From NCBI RefSeq assembly GCF_036195325.1, contig NZ_CP108101.1, forward strand, positions 7,068,001-7,132,000: a DNA stretch of 64,000 nt, read 5' to 3'. This DNA comes from Streptomyces sp. NBC_00234 (GTDB taxonomy: Bacteria; Actinomycetota; Actinomycetes; Streptomycetales; Streptomycetaceae). How positions within the stretch are numbered: position 1 is the stretch's first letter; every line of letters starts with the position of its first letter. This document shows, one piece after another, positions 16,886 through 25,551 of the stretch. A model generated the notes under the pieces. The model was given only the letters and a program-made list of their open reading frames with translations. It ran no database searches and had not been told where the DNA came from. Made by a program: the position numbers and the translations under genes.

Positions 16886-17259
16886 GGGTGCCGGCCCCGC
16901 AGGACGGGCCCTTGCTCGACGACGCGGCCGGCCGGCTCATCCGCCCGTACACCGTGAGCAACGGCCGCACACGGCCGACCACTGTGCTCGACCTGCTGTC
17001 CCTGGTGATGGCCACCGGGAGCGAACCCCAGATCCATCTGGGGCCCGAACACTCCGTGGCCCTGGGGCTGTGCGACGGCCCCACGTCCGTGGCCGAGATC
17101 GCCGCGCACCTCCGGCTGCCCGCAGTCGTCACCAAGGTGCTCCTGTCCGACCTCGTCGACTGCGGCGCGGTCACCGCCCACGCCCCCGCCTTCCATGACA
17201 CGCCCACCGACCGATCCCTGCTGGAGGCAGTGCTCGATGGTCTACGACGACAGCTCTGA
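16882..17259 (+). CDS. cvnC: conservon DUF742 protein CvnC
   Basis: A 125-residue DUF742 protein. It has the family's RPYTVSNGRT motif, the central block with DLLSLVMATG, and a winged-helix-like core (TSVAEIAAHLRLPAVVTKVLLSDLVDCG in two parts: TSVAEIAAHLRLPA, VVTKVLLSDLVDCG). DUF742 proteins bind the other conservon products. GTG 16882 overlaps the cvnB stop (GTGA). Its C-terminal end overlaps cvnD by 23 nt. Confidence 0.92.
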   Translation: MRVPAPQDGPLLDDAAGRLIRPYTVSNGRTRPTTVLDLLSLVMATGSEPQIHLGPEHSVALGLCDGPTSVAEIAAHLRLPAVVTKVLLSDLVDCGAVTAHAPAFHDTPTDRSLLEAVLDGLRRQL

Positions 17260-17869
17260 CCGCACCGGAAGCTCCGAATTCTTTCCCGTGGCCCTCAAGG
17301 TCCTGGTCGCGGGCGGGTTCGGCGTCGGCAAGACGACGTTCGTGGGCGCGGTCAGTGAAATCGCTCCGCTGAGCACGGAGGAACTGCTGACCCAGGTCAG
17401 CGTGGCGACCGACAGCCTCGAGGGCATCGAGTCGAAGACGGCCACCACCGTGGCCATGGACTTCGGCCGCATCACGCTCTCCGAACAGCACGTGCTCTAC
17501 CTCTTCGGCACCCCGGGCCAGGAACGGTTCTGGTTCATGTGGGACGAGCTCTCCAAGGGGGCCCTGGGCGCCGTCGTGCTGGCCGACACCCGGCGGCTCG
17601 CGGAGTGCTTCGCCGCCGTCGACTTCTTCGAGCGGCGCGGCATCGGATTCATCGTCGCGGTCAACGAGTTCGACGGCGCCTACCGGTACGAACCCGACGA
17701 GGTCCGGGCCGCGCTGGACCTCGGTCCCGAGGTGCCCGTGGTCCTGTGCGACGCCCGGATCGCCAGTTCCGGCACCGGTGCCCTGGTCACCCTCGTCCAG
17801 CACCTCATCAACGCCACCGCCGCTCCGGCGACGCCGGCCCCCGTCGCCGGCTTCGGAGCCCACCCGTGA
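17237..17869 (+). CDS. cvnD: conservon small GTP-binding protein CvnD
   Basis: A 210-residue Ras-like GTPase. P-loop GGFGVGKTT is at 26-34, switch II GTPGQER at 91-97, and the guanine-specificity motif appears as NEFD at 143-146 (NKxD-like, with Glu in place of Lys). The Gln of GTPGQE, needed for hydrolysis in Ras-like proteins, is present. It should cycle on the membrane complex with CvnA and CvnB. ATG 17237 has GGAGG 10 nt upstream. The stop overlaps the next gene (GTGA). Confidence 0.94.
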   Translation: MVYDDSSDRTGSSEFFPVALKVLVAGGFGVGKTTFVGAVSEIAPLSTEELLTQVSVATDSLEGIESKTATTVAMDFGRITLSEQHVLYLFGTPGQERFWFMWDELSKGALGAVVLADTRRLAECFAAVDFFERRGIGFIVAVNEFDGAYRYEPDEVRAALDLGPEVPVVLCDARIASSGTGALVTLVQHLINATAAPATPAPVAGFGAHP

Positions 17870-18447
17870 CCCACTACGCGACCGGCCGTCTCCTGCTCAC
17901 ACCGGCCGACCCCGACGGTTCCGTCCGGGCGAGGCGGTTGCGCAGGCTGGACCTGGGGGAGCGGCCCGACGCCTCGTTCGACAGCTTCGACGCCTTCGCC
18001 GACAAGGTGGCCGAAGTGACCGCGACACCCTTCTCTATGGTCAACTTCATCGACGAGAACCGGCAGTTCTTCGCGGGACTGCACACCCCGGCGGGCAACC
18101 GCAGCGGTTCCGACCTGGGTGCCGCAGCCGCGGGCAGCGGCCGGAGCGGACGCCACATGGCCCGCGACCACGGCTACTGCCCGCACGTCCTCGTGCGCCG
18201 CAAGGCCCTCGTGCTGGAGGACGTCTGCGACTATCCGCGGTTCGCCGGCAATCCCGTCGTCGACGAAATAGGCATCCGTTCCTATCTCGGGGCGCCGCTC
18301 ATCGACCGTACGGGCATCGCACTCGGCACGGTGTGCGCCGTCGACACCGTGGCGCGCCCCTGGGGCAGGGCCGGGCTCGACACGATCAAGTCCCTCGCCC
18401 AGGAACTCGTCGGGCAGATCGACGGCAGGGACCGCCGCCGCGGCTGA
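17866..18447 (+). CDS. GAF-domain protein at the end of the conservon
   Basis: A 193-residue GAF protein: FDSFDAFADKVAEVTATPFSMVNFID (in parts: FADKVAEVTATPFSMVNFID), DHGYCPHVLVRRKALVLEDV, FAGNPVVDEIGIRSYLGAPL and GTVCAVDT are the core strands. It carries a Cys and several His residues near HGYCPHV that could coordinate a ligand. No output domain is present. The GTG start overlaps cvnD by 4 nt, so it is an integral fifth gene of this conservon. A small-molecule or redox sensor role is plausible (inference). Confidence 0.88.
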   Translation: MTHYATGRLLLTPADPDGSVRARRLRRLDLGERPDASFDSFDAFADKVAEVTATPFSMVNFIDENRQFFAGLHTPAGNRSGSDLGAAAAGSGRSGRHMARDHGYCPHVLVRRKALVLEDVCDYPRFAGNPVVDEIGIRSYLGAPLIDRTGIALGTVCAVDTVARPWGRAGLDTIKSLAQELVGQIDGRDRRRG

Positions 18448-18487
18448 CGCGAGCCGTGGCGGCCCCGACCCCGTGGCGCGGCCCCTG

Positions 18488-20401
18488 TCAGACCTCGACC
18501 GTCGTACCGTCCAGGAACGTCAGCGAAACGGAGGCGTCGCCCACTCCGGCCCGCACGGACACCGCGTCACGCAGCGCCTGCGGATGGATCGTGTCGCGGG
18601 ACAGCGCCAGCAAGGACACATGGGTGCTCCGGCCGCCCGGGTGACGGTCGAGCCGCAGGTAGGGGACGGCGGAGCGCGGTCCGAACGCGTTGGACTGGAC
18701 GTCCCGCGCCACCTCCGCGGTGGCCTCCGGCCCCCAGCCGTGCAGCGCGACCACGGCGCTGCTCAGCCCGTCGGCCGTGCGCGACAGCGCCCAGCCGGGG
18801 CCGGTCCACGCGTCCGGGGTCTCCGTGTGCGCCACCGCGTGACCGCCCTCCCGCACCGAAACCCCCGCCGGGGCCTCGACCCGGTGGACACGGATCTCCC
18901 ACGGACCGTGCAGCACACTCGTCGTCTCGACCCGGTACTCCCGGTCGTCGTCCGGGAGACGGGCCGCGTACCAGGAGGCCGCGATCCTGTCCTCGCAGCG
19001 CAGGGGATGGATGCGGGCACGCCGTGACGGGGTCCCGTCCGGTGCGAGGAGCGCCAGGTGGTTGTCGACCGCGCGCGCCACCGCGTGCGGGGCGGACTCC
19101 GGCGCCGTGGCGGTGGAGTAGGCGAACGTCGCGTAGTGCGGGTCCGCCGCGCCCTCGTCCTGACCCGACGCCGGGTCGTGGGGCGGCTGGTGGTCGCTTC
19201 CGTGGTTGACCAGCCGGACGATGCCGTCGTGCCGGGTGCCGTGCAGCAGCCAGCCGGGTGCCGGGAGCGCCGTGTACGTGTCGGACTCCTCGACCGGAAG
19301 CGGCAGTTCCCTCTCCGTCCAGACCGGGTGCTCCGCGGGAAGCAGCAGCCCAAGGAAGCCCTTGCTCGCCCAGTAGGGGGAGGCGGGCCCGGAGTACGGC
19401 TGGGTGGCCGGGAGGAAGGTGTCGTACCAGCCGAGCGTCAGCAGCCCCCGCTCGTCCGGCACCCCGCGCTCGACGAAGTGCCGCAGCGTGCCCGAGGCCA
19501 GGCGGCGGGTCAGCCCGGGGGCGAGCGGCGTGCAGTCGGCCAGCGCACCCATCCACACCGGAGCGAGAGCGGCGAACCGGTACGTCAGGGAGCGCCCCTG
19601 GTGCACGGGCGCGCCGTCCCCGCCGAAGAAGCGGGGGTAGTCGCCGAGGAATCTGCTCAGCCGCTGCCGGTAGACCTCCGTGCGTCCGCCGTCGTCGCCG
19701 CCCGCGATCCGCGACCACAGCAGCGGGTACAGATGCATGGCCCAGCCGATGTAGTAGTCGAAGTTCCGGCCGTCCCCGTCGGTGTACCAGCCGTCGCCGA
19801 CGTACCAGTCCTCGATCCTGTCCAGGCCGGACTCGATGTCCTGACGGCTGTACGGAGCACCCACGGAGGCCAGGAACTGTTCCGACACCACCTGGAAGAG
19901 CCGCCAGTTGTTGTCCCAGGTACGCCCGCCGACGAATCCCGAGAACCAGTCGACGACCCGTTCCTGCACCCCCGCGTCCAGACGGTCCCAGATCCACGGA
20001 CGGGTCTCGTGCAGCGCGACGGCGATCGAGGCGGCCTCGACCATCTGCTGCGAACAGTCCGTCAGTTCGGGCCACGGCTCTTTCCCGTTCCGGTCCGTGC
20101 CGACGGCCAGCCCCGCCGCGTACCGCTCGATGAGGGCCGGGTCGACCGCACCGCCCGCGCCCGCGATCCGGCAGGCCGCCAGCAGGAACGACCGGGCGAA
20201 CCCTTCGAGCCCGTCCGACACGACACCCGACCAGCTGTTCCGGCCGGGCAGCCGGTACTGGGCGAAGCCGGGTGTCGCGTACGGCACGAGCGCATCCAGC
20301 ATCCGGTCGGCCGTCGCCTCCCAGTGGGCGCGGGTCCAGCCGGTACGTGACGACAGGATCCGGTCGGGTGGCGGCAGGTGCAGATGCGGGGGCACGGACA
20401 T
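18488..20401 (-). CDS. DUF2264 domain-containing glycoside-hydrolase-like protein (first copy)
   Basis: A 637-residue protein with the DUF2264 (PF10022) alpha/alpha-barrel signatures: SDGLEGFARSFLLAA, WDNNWRLFQVVSEQFL, DGWYTDGDGRNFDYYIGWAMH, GGDGAPVHQGRSLTYRFA, YSGPASPYWASKGFLGLL. A C-terminal beta domain (about 420-637) resembles that of heparinase/lyase proteins. I recall that some DUF2264 proteins were placed in a CAZy beta-glucuronidase family (GH154), which should be checked. There is no signal peptide, so it should act on imported oligosaccharides. ATG 20401 has GAGGAG. It is the last gene of the M60-PL8-DUF2264 operon. Confidence 0.85.
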   Translation of the reverse strand: MSVPPHLHLPPPDRILSSRTGWTRAHWEATADRMLDALVPYATPGFAQYRLPGRNSWSGVVSDGLEGFARSFLLAACRIAGAGGAVDPALIERYAAGLAVGTDRNGKEPWPELTDCSQQMVEAASIAVALHETRPWIWDRLDAGVQERVVDWFSGFVGGRTWDNNWRLFQVVSEQFLASVGAPYSRQDIESGLDRIEDWYVGDGWYTDGDGRNFDYYIGWAMHLYPLLWSRIAGGDDGGRTEVYRQRLSRFLGDYPRFFGGDGAPVHQGRSLTYRFAALAPVWMGALADCTPLAPGLTRRLASGTLRHFVERGVPDERGLLTLGWYDTFLPATQPYSGPASPYWASKGFLGLLLPAEHPVWTERELPLPVEESDTYTALPAPGWLLHGTRHDGIVRLVNHGSDHQPPHDPASGQDEGAADPHYATFAYSTATAPESAPHAVARAVDNHLALLAPDGTPSRRARIHPLRCEDRIAASWYAARLPDDDREYRVETTSVLHGPWEIRVHRVEAPAGVSVREGGHAVAHTETPDAWTGPGWALSRTADGLSSAVVALHGWGPEATAEVARDVQSNAFGPRSAVPYLRLDRHPGGRSTHVSLLALSRDTIHPQALRDAVSVRAGVGDASVSLTFLDGTTVEV

Positions 20402-20423
20402 GGTGCTGCTCCTCGGGACGGGG

Positions 20424-22847
20424 CTACTGGACGAGTTCGGCGTGATGGGTGTGGCCACGCGACCCGCCGACCGCGACGGTGAGAACACCTCTGCGGCCGG
20501 TGGTGACGGAGACCGTGTCGTCGGCACTGATCACCGCGCCGACGGGGCAGGGCAGTTCGACGGAGAGCGTGGTGGCCGTACGTCCTGGATCGGACACCGC
20601 GACCGAGATCCGGTTGTCGCGCTGCATGACCAGCACCGAGGCCGGGCCGGACGAGGTGATACCGGCCGCCCTGCCCGCACTCCAGAAGTTCGCCGCGGTC
20701 AGCCCGAGCCGCCGGACCTCCACGGCCTGGACGGTGGCGTCGTTGGCGACCACGCGCACCGGGCGGGAGCGCGACCAGACCTCGGTGGCCAGGGCGGAGG
20801 CGCCGGGCAGCAGGACATGGGCGTAGGACGCACCGCTGGGGGAGAGGCCGTGATCGACCCAGAGGGTGAGGTAGCGGCGGGTGAGCTCCGTCGTCGAACC
20901 ACCCGTATCCGCACCGGTGTTGATGGAGCGCCAGGTCCCCGTGCGCTCCTCGCGCAGCGCGTGCAGGGCGGCCGTCCCGGGGAAGACATAGCCGCCGAGG
21001 CCCTCGATGTGCGCCCACCCGGCCCCGGTGAACTCGCCCGTCCAGCCCTGGTCGCCGGCCTGCCGGACACCGTCGATCACCAGATGAGGGGCGCCCGTTC
21101 GGCCCAGATTGCGGTTCTCGACGACGGTCTCGACCGTGCGGCCGTCCGTGGCACCGATGTCCGCGCCGAGTGCGATCACCGCGTTGTCCAGCAGGAACCA
21201 GGACTTCTTCGCCCGCAGGGTGCTGCCGGACGCACCGACGAGTTCCATCGAGGCGGAGCCGTAGCGGTCGTGCAGCACCGATCCGCCCGCGACCGCGTTC
21301 GTCGGCCGGTACGTGGAGGTGCCGGCGCCCGTACCGAGATCGGCCCGCTGCCGGGTGTCGACCGTCGTGCCCGGGAGGCGGTACGGATCGACGGTCGGCC
21401 AGAATCCGTCGTTGAACTGCCCCAGATCGTCCGCGTCGTAGAGATAGCCCATGCCGTCACCGGTGTACCAGCCGTGCAGGTTCTCGCCGTTGCCCGCCTC
21501 GTACGCCGAGATGCGCTTGGAGGACAATGAGAGGCTGTAGGCCCAGCGGGGGCGCCGGTGCACCACCCGGTCCATGTCGGCGAAGACGTGCAGACCGGTC
21601 GCCCGGTCCTCGGCCGGAATCCCTTCGTCGCCCAGGACGTCCTTGGCGAGGGCCAGTTGGGGCAGGGTGACCAGTCCCGCGAAGGGCGTGGTGCGGTTGC
21701 GGGTGAGCCAGCCCTTGACGACCGCGCGCCAGCGGGCGGCGTACGGTTCCGGCGCACCGGTGGCCAGCAGCAGAATCGCGGCGACGGCCGCCGCCCCGTC
21801 GCGGTGGTCGCCCGCCCGCTCCCGGGAGACGGCCCGGCCGCGCACGGCGTCCATCATCAGACCGTCGAAGATCACCGGCGCGAAGCTCCGCCCGACGGCC
21901 TCGTACATCACCGAGACCTTCGGGTCGGTGACCGCCCACTCCGAACCGGCGAGCAGCGCCAGCAGATGGGCGGTGCCGCTCAGGAGGACGGCGCCGTACG
22001 TGCCGGTGTAGGCGACCACGCCGTGCTGGACGAACGACCCGTCCTCGTAGAATCCGTCGCCCGAGGACGTGTACCGGAACAGGCTGTTGCGGCCGGAGTC
22101 GCGCACGTCCGAGAGGGCGTCCCTGGCCGATGCGATCTTCGTCCCGTCGCCACCGAGCAGGCCGCGCAGGGCGACGATCACCGCCTTGTCGGTCCGGTTG
22201 GCACCGGTCTCCGCGAGGGTGGGGGAGTTGGTGCGCCGGTCCGCGTCGGGGCAGAAGCGGTCGACGACCGACAGATAGTCGGCCAGGTCCGCGGCGGGGA
22301 GCCGGCCGCGCAGCAGGACGGCGCTGTCCATCAGCGCGCGCGGCGCACCGATCTCCCAGAACCACCAGTTGCCCGTTTCGCGCTTGGCCGGGTTGTACGC
22401 GGTGTCGTACGTGAAGCGCAGCGCGGCCACGAGTGCGTCGGCCACGGCGGGGTCCGCGGACAGGGAGGTTCCCGGGGTGGCCCACGCGGTGGCCAGGGTA
22501 CGGAGCCGGGTGTAGCTCTGACCGAAGTTGCCCGGGTCGGTCACCGGGGCGAGGTCGGGCCAGAGCGCGGTCCGCGCGGTGCCACGGTCCAGGGTGTCCC
22601 AGAGCCCCTTCGCGGTGCTGTCGAGTGCGGCGACGGCTGCGGCGAAGTCGGGGTCCGCCGGGTCGAAATCACCTCCGGTGAGCAGGGTTTCGGCCCGTTG
22701 GAGAAGCGTGGGGAGGTCGGCCGTCGGGGCGTCGGCCCCGGTGGCCGGACCGGCGTGCGCCGGACCGGCTGCGGTGACGAGCGCGGTGGCGCCCGTCGCC
22801 GCCGTCGCGGCCGTCGCCGCCAGGAGGGAACGTCTGCTGAGCTGCAT
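20424..22847 (-). CDS. polysaccharide lyase family 8 protein (Tat-exported)
   Basis: An 807-residue secreted lyase. Residues 1-32 form a Tat signal (RRSLL motif, AHA cleavage near 32). The catalytic alpha/alpha toroid contains N160 in NWWFWEIG, N217 in GANRTDK, and the H275/Y284 pair in GSFVQHGVVAYTGTYG. The His-to-Tyr distance of nine residues equals that of hyaluronate lyase. The C-terminal half is beta-sandwich (NGENLHGWYTGDGMGYLY onwards). PL8 members split hyaluronan, chondroitin, xanthan or alginate by beta-elimination; the substrate here is open. It is 20 nt downstream of the M60 peptidase gene and 22 nt upstream of DUF2264. Confidence 0.92.
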   Translation of the reverse strand: MQLSRRSLLAATAATAATGATALVTAAGPAHAGPATGADAPTADLPTLLQRAETLLTGGDFDPADPDFAAAVAALDSTAKGLWDTLDRGTARTALWPDLAPVTDPGNFGQSYTRLRTLATAWATPGTSLSADPAVADALVAALRFTYDTAYNPAKRETGNWWFWEIGAPRALMDSAVLLRGRLPAADLADYLSVVDRFCPDADRRTNSPTLAETGANRTDKAVIVALRGLLGGDGTKIASARDALSDVRDSGRNSLFRYTSSGDGFYEDGSFVQHGVVAYTGTYGAVLLSGTAHLLALLAGSEWAVTDPKVSVMYEAVGRSFAPVIFDGLMMDAVRGRAVSRERAGDHRDGAAAVAAILLLATGAPEPYAARWRAVVKGWLTRNRTTPFAGLVTLPQLALAKDVLGDEGIPAEDRATGLHVFADMDRVVHRRPRWAYSLSLSSKRISAYEAGNGENLHGWYTGDGMGYLYDADDLGQFNDGFWPTVDPYRLPGTTVDTRQRADLGTGAGTSTYRPTNAVAGGSVLHDRYGSASMELVGASGSTLRAKKSWFLLDNAVIALGADIGATDGRTVETVVENRNLGRTGAPHLVIDGVRQAGDQGWTGEFTGAGWAHIEGLGGYVFPGTAALHALREERTGTWRSINTGADTGGSTTELTRRYLTLWVDHGLSPSGASYAHVLLPGASALATEVWSRSRPVRVVANDATVQAVEVRRLGLTAANFWSAGRAAGITSSGPASVLVMQRDNRISVAVSDPGRTATTLSVELPCPVGAVISADDTVSVTTGRRGVLTVAVGGSRGHTHHAELVQ

Positions 22848-22867
22848 CGGGATTCCTTCCGCCGTGA

Positions 22868-24226
22868 TCAGTCGGTGAGCGTGGAGGCGTCGACGGGCGG
22901 CTGCGGCAGGTTCAGCGCGGCCAGCTCCGCCCTGCCGGTCGCGTCGATGGGGAACGCCCAGGTGGTGACGAAGAAGTCGGTGAGGTCGTATCCGGCGACA
23001 CGGCTGGAGTAGGTGGCCAGGGCCCGGTAGCGCTTGTCGTTCTCCGTGTAGTCGGACTGGGGGTTCTCCTCCCGCACGAGCTTGTGCATCCGGGGCCAGA
23101 AGTCCTCGCCGAAGGCGAGCTCCAGCTGCCGGAGCGGGACGAGCTTCTCGTACGCGCCGAAGGACTTCTCGTAGGTCAGCCCTGCCGTGCCGAACTTCCG
23201 CTGCGCGGACTGGAAGTAGGTCAGCCCCGTCGTCGCGTCGACCGTCAGGAGGTTGGACGGCTGGCCGAGGGTGCGCTGGGCGGCGAGCGAGTAGATGTTG
23301 ACCGTGACCTCGGTGAGGCCGCCCGGCTTGTAGGCCATCTGCTGATGGAGGTGGCCGAGCTCGTGGTAGAAGCCCCAGCCCCGGGTCCGCAGCCCCGTCA
23401 CGGTGGTCGCGCGGTCCAGGTACGCGCGCGGGAAGCCGTTGTAGCCGTGCGTCGCGTAGGCGCCGACACCGGTCGGCACCTTGCTGACCTCGGTGAAGTG
23501 GTACGGCCCCGCCTTCCGCCGGTGCACCGCCTTCGAGCCGTCGAGGCCGCTGATCCGGGCGTGCGAGTCGATGAGCGTCTCGACCAGCTCCAGCAGCGCG
23601 GCATGGTCCTCGTCGCGGTGGAGGAGGGCGCCGTCGCGGGTGAGGGTCATGATCGTGTTCGGGGCGACGAGCTCGACGTACGGCGAGGCGGTGAGCGTGT
23701 CCAGGCGGTCCTGGTACTCGGCCTCGGTGGTCTCGCCCAGGGTGAAGACGGGCATCCGGACGGCCCCCGAGCGGAACAGCACGCTCGCCCGCTCGCCGGC
23801 GCCCCTCAGCGTCAGGTAGACCGGGCCGCCGTGCGGGTCGGTCACGGTGTTGGCGCCGGCGGTCAGCGGGTAGCTGCGCGGTTCCTTGATCTCGCCGTAG
23901 TAGTCCCAGGCGCCGATCCAGAGGGTGGGGGTGAGGTCGTCGTGCGGCTGGACCGTCAGCGTGAGTGCCGCCCCGGCCGGGACGTACAGCCCGGTGGGAT
24001 CGAACTCGCTGCCGCGCAGGGCCTGTCCGAGCCGGAGCCGCTCGGCCTCGGAGCCCGGGCGGGCGGTGACGAGGATGTCGGCCAGGGGTCGGCGGGCTTC
24101 GGCGGAAGCCGGTCCGGCGGCGGCGCCGAGCGCGGCCAGGGCTCCGGCCCCCGCCGCCGAGGCGAGGACGGCGCGACGGCTGACCGAGGAGCGGGCGGGC
24201 GAGGAGGACGACGTCGGAATACGCAT
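22868..24226 (-). CDS. M60-family (enhancin/mucinase-like) metallopeptidase
   Basis: A 452-residue secreted peptidase. A Tat-like signal (VSRRAVLAS, Ala-rich to about 43) precedes an N-terminal beta-domain (about 55-160) typical of M60 proteins, then the peptidase domain with the zinc motif HELGH at 288-292 and the third-ligand glutamate E306 (LTEVTVN). M60 enzymes act on glycosylated proteins such as mucins in animal-associated bacteria. In a soil organism a glycoprotein of plant, fungal or insect origin is equally possible. It is the first gene of the operon and lies 70 nt downstream of a LacI-like operator. Confidence 0.92.
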   Translation of the reverse strand: MRIPTSSSSPARSSVSRRAVLASAAGAGALAALGAAAGPASAEARRPLADILVTARPGSEAERLRLGQALRGSEFDPTGLYVPAGAALTLTVQPHDDLTPTLWIGAWDYYGEIKEPRSYPLTAGANTVTDPHGGPVYLTLRGAGERASVLFRSGAVRMPVFTLGETTEAEYQDRLDTLTASPYVELVAPNTIMTLTRDGALLHRDEDHAALLELVETLIDSHARISGLDGSKAVHRRKAGPYHFTEVSKVPTGVGAYATHGYNGFPRAYLDRATTVTGLRTRGWGFYHELGHLHQQMAYKPGGLTEVTVNIYSLAAQRTLGQPSNLLTVDATTGLTYFQSAQRKFGTAGLTYEKSFGAYEKLVPLRQLELAFGEDFWPRMHKLVREENPQSDYTENDKRYRALATYSSRVAGYDLTDFFVTTWAFPIDATGRAELAALNLPQPPVDASTLTD

Positions 24227-24295
24227 GCGGAACTCTCCCTGCAGAAAGTGAGTGCGGGACTGAGGCGTGCGGGACGGCTGAACTTCGCGCCAGCA

Positions 24296-24313
24296 TGTAA
24301 GCGGTTGCTATCA
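24296..24313 (-). promoter_or_regulatory. LacI-like operator upstream of the M60-PL8-DUF2264 operon
   Basis: TGTAAGCGGTTGCTATCA contains the 10-nt core GTAAGCGGTT (24297-24306). The same core, reverse-complemented, recurs in the promoter of the divergent ABC-transporter operon (26809-26818). AAGCG-type centres are typical of LacI-family sites. A candidate promoter (TTGCGG, 16 nt, TACATG on the minus strand) would place the operator on the -10 box. Confidence 0.6.
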
Positions 24314-24393
24314 AGCCGCAAGAGGAGTCGGGAAGTTACTGTGATTTTCTATGGCCTACTGCGGTCAACCGCGGACATCGGCGTGGTAACCGG

Positions 24394-25551
24394 TCACATC
24401 CGGCTGTTCTTCGTGGACCGGGGCGCCACGGAATCGCGTACCACGATGTGCGTACCGAGCCGCAGCGCGCCGGTCGTCGGCTCACGCCAGTCGTCCTCGT
24501 CGCCGCCCGACACGGCCAGCCGCACGGCCTGCCGCCCCATCTCCTCCAGGGGTACGTGCACCGTCGTCAGCCTGGGCCGCATCTCCTGTGCGACCGGGAT
24601 GTCGTCGTACCCCACCAGCGAGATGTCCTTCGGCACCCGCAGCCCCGCCTCCTCCAGCGCCTGGGCCGCGCCCGCGGCCACCATGTCGTTGGCAGCGAAC
24701 ACGGCGGTGAACTCGGGTCCGTCCTTGAGGAGTTCGGTCATCCGGCGATGTCCGAAGTTACGGCTGAACGCACCCGGCTGTACCAGCTCCGGATCGGGTG
24801 TCACCCCGCGCAGCTCCAGCGCGCGCCGGTGCCCGGCCAGCCGGTCCCGGGTGGTGGAGAGCTTGGGCGGACCGCCCAGGTACAGGATGCGCTCATGGCC
24901 CTGCATCAGCAGATGGTCGGTGATGGCGAAGGCGCCGCCCTCGTTGTCGTATTCCACCGCGGCGGTCGGGGCGCTTTCGCCCAGCGGAGGCCGGCCGCAC
25001 AGCACGAGCTTCGATCCGCCGGCGTCCAGCTCCCGTGCCCGGCGGGCCAGTTCGGAGGTGTAGGTGCGGTCGGCGATGCTGCCGCCCACCACGATCACCG
25101 CGTCGGCCCGCCGCTCGTGCATCAGCTCGATGAAGGCCAGCTCGCGCTGCGGGTCGCCCTGGGTGCAACAGACCAGGCAGAGCCGGCCGCCGAGCGCGGC
25201 CTCCCGCTCCACTCCCCGCGCGATGTACGCGTAGAAGGGGTCGATGACCTCGTTGACGATGATGCCGACGGTGCGGTTGGAGACTCCGGCGAGGGCGCGG
25301 GCGTGGGCGTTGACCACGTAGCCGAGTTCGCGCATGGCGGACTCGACCCGTTCCCTGGTGGCCTGGGCGACCGGGTAGTTCCGGTTGAGTACGCGCGAGA
25401 CGGTCGCCGTGGAGACGCTCGCGAGCCGCGCCACATCGGTGACCGTCGCCCGCCGCTGTTCCCCGGCCGTGCTCTGCCGACGCATCCGGCCCACCCCCTG
25501 CTGACTGTTGTGTGACGACGAGCCTAGAGCCTGCGGGAGCGTGGGGTTCAT
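24394..25551 (-). CDS. LacI-family transcriptional regulator (first)
   Basis: A 385-residue repressor with an N-terminal helix-turn-helix (ATVTDVARLASVSTATVSRVLN in two parts: ATVTDVARLA, SVSTATVSRVLN) and the periplasmic-binding-protein-like core (GIIVNEVIDPFYAYIARGVE, then VGYDDIPVAQEMRPRLTTV). ATG 25551 overlaps the stop of the dehydrogenase gene by 4 nt and has GGGGAGG six bases upstream, so translation is coupled. The position between the M60 operon and the transporter operon, and the shared operator core at both, make it the probable common repressor. The inducer is unknown. Confidence 0.92.
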   Translation of the reverse strand: MNPTLPQALGSSSHNSQQGVGRMRRQSTAGEQRRATVTDVARLASVSTATVSRVLNRNYPVAQATRERVESAMRELGYVVNAHARALAGVSNRTVGIIVNEVIDPFYAYIARGVEREAALGGRLCLVCCTQGDPQRELAFIELMHERRADAVIVVGGSIADRTYTSELARRARELDAGGSKLVLCGRPPLGESAPTAAVEYDNEGGAFAITDHLLMQGHERILYLGGPPKLSTTRDRLAGHRRALELRGVTPDPELVQPGAFSRNFGHRRMTELLKDGPEFTAVFAANDMVAAGAAQALEEAGLRVPKDISLVGYDDIPVAQEMRPRLTTVHVPLEEMGRQAVRLAVSGGDEDDWREPTTGALRLGTHIVVRDSVAPRSTKNSRM

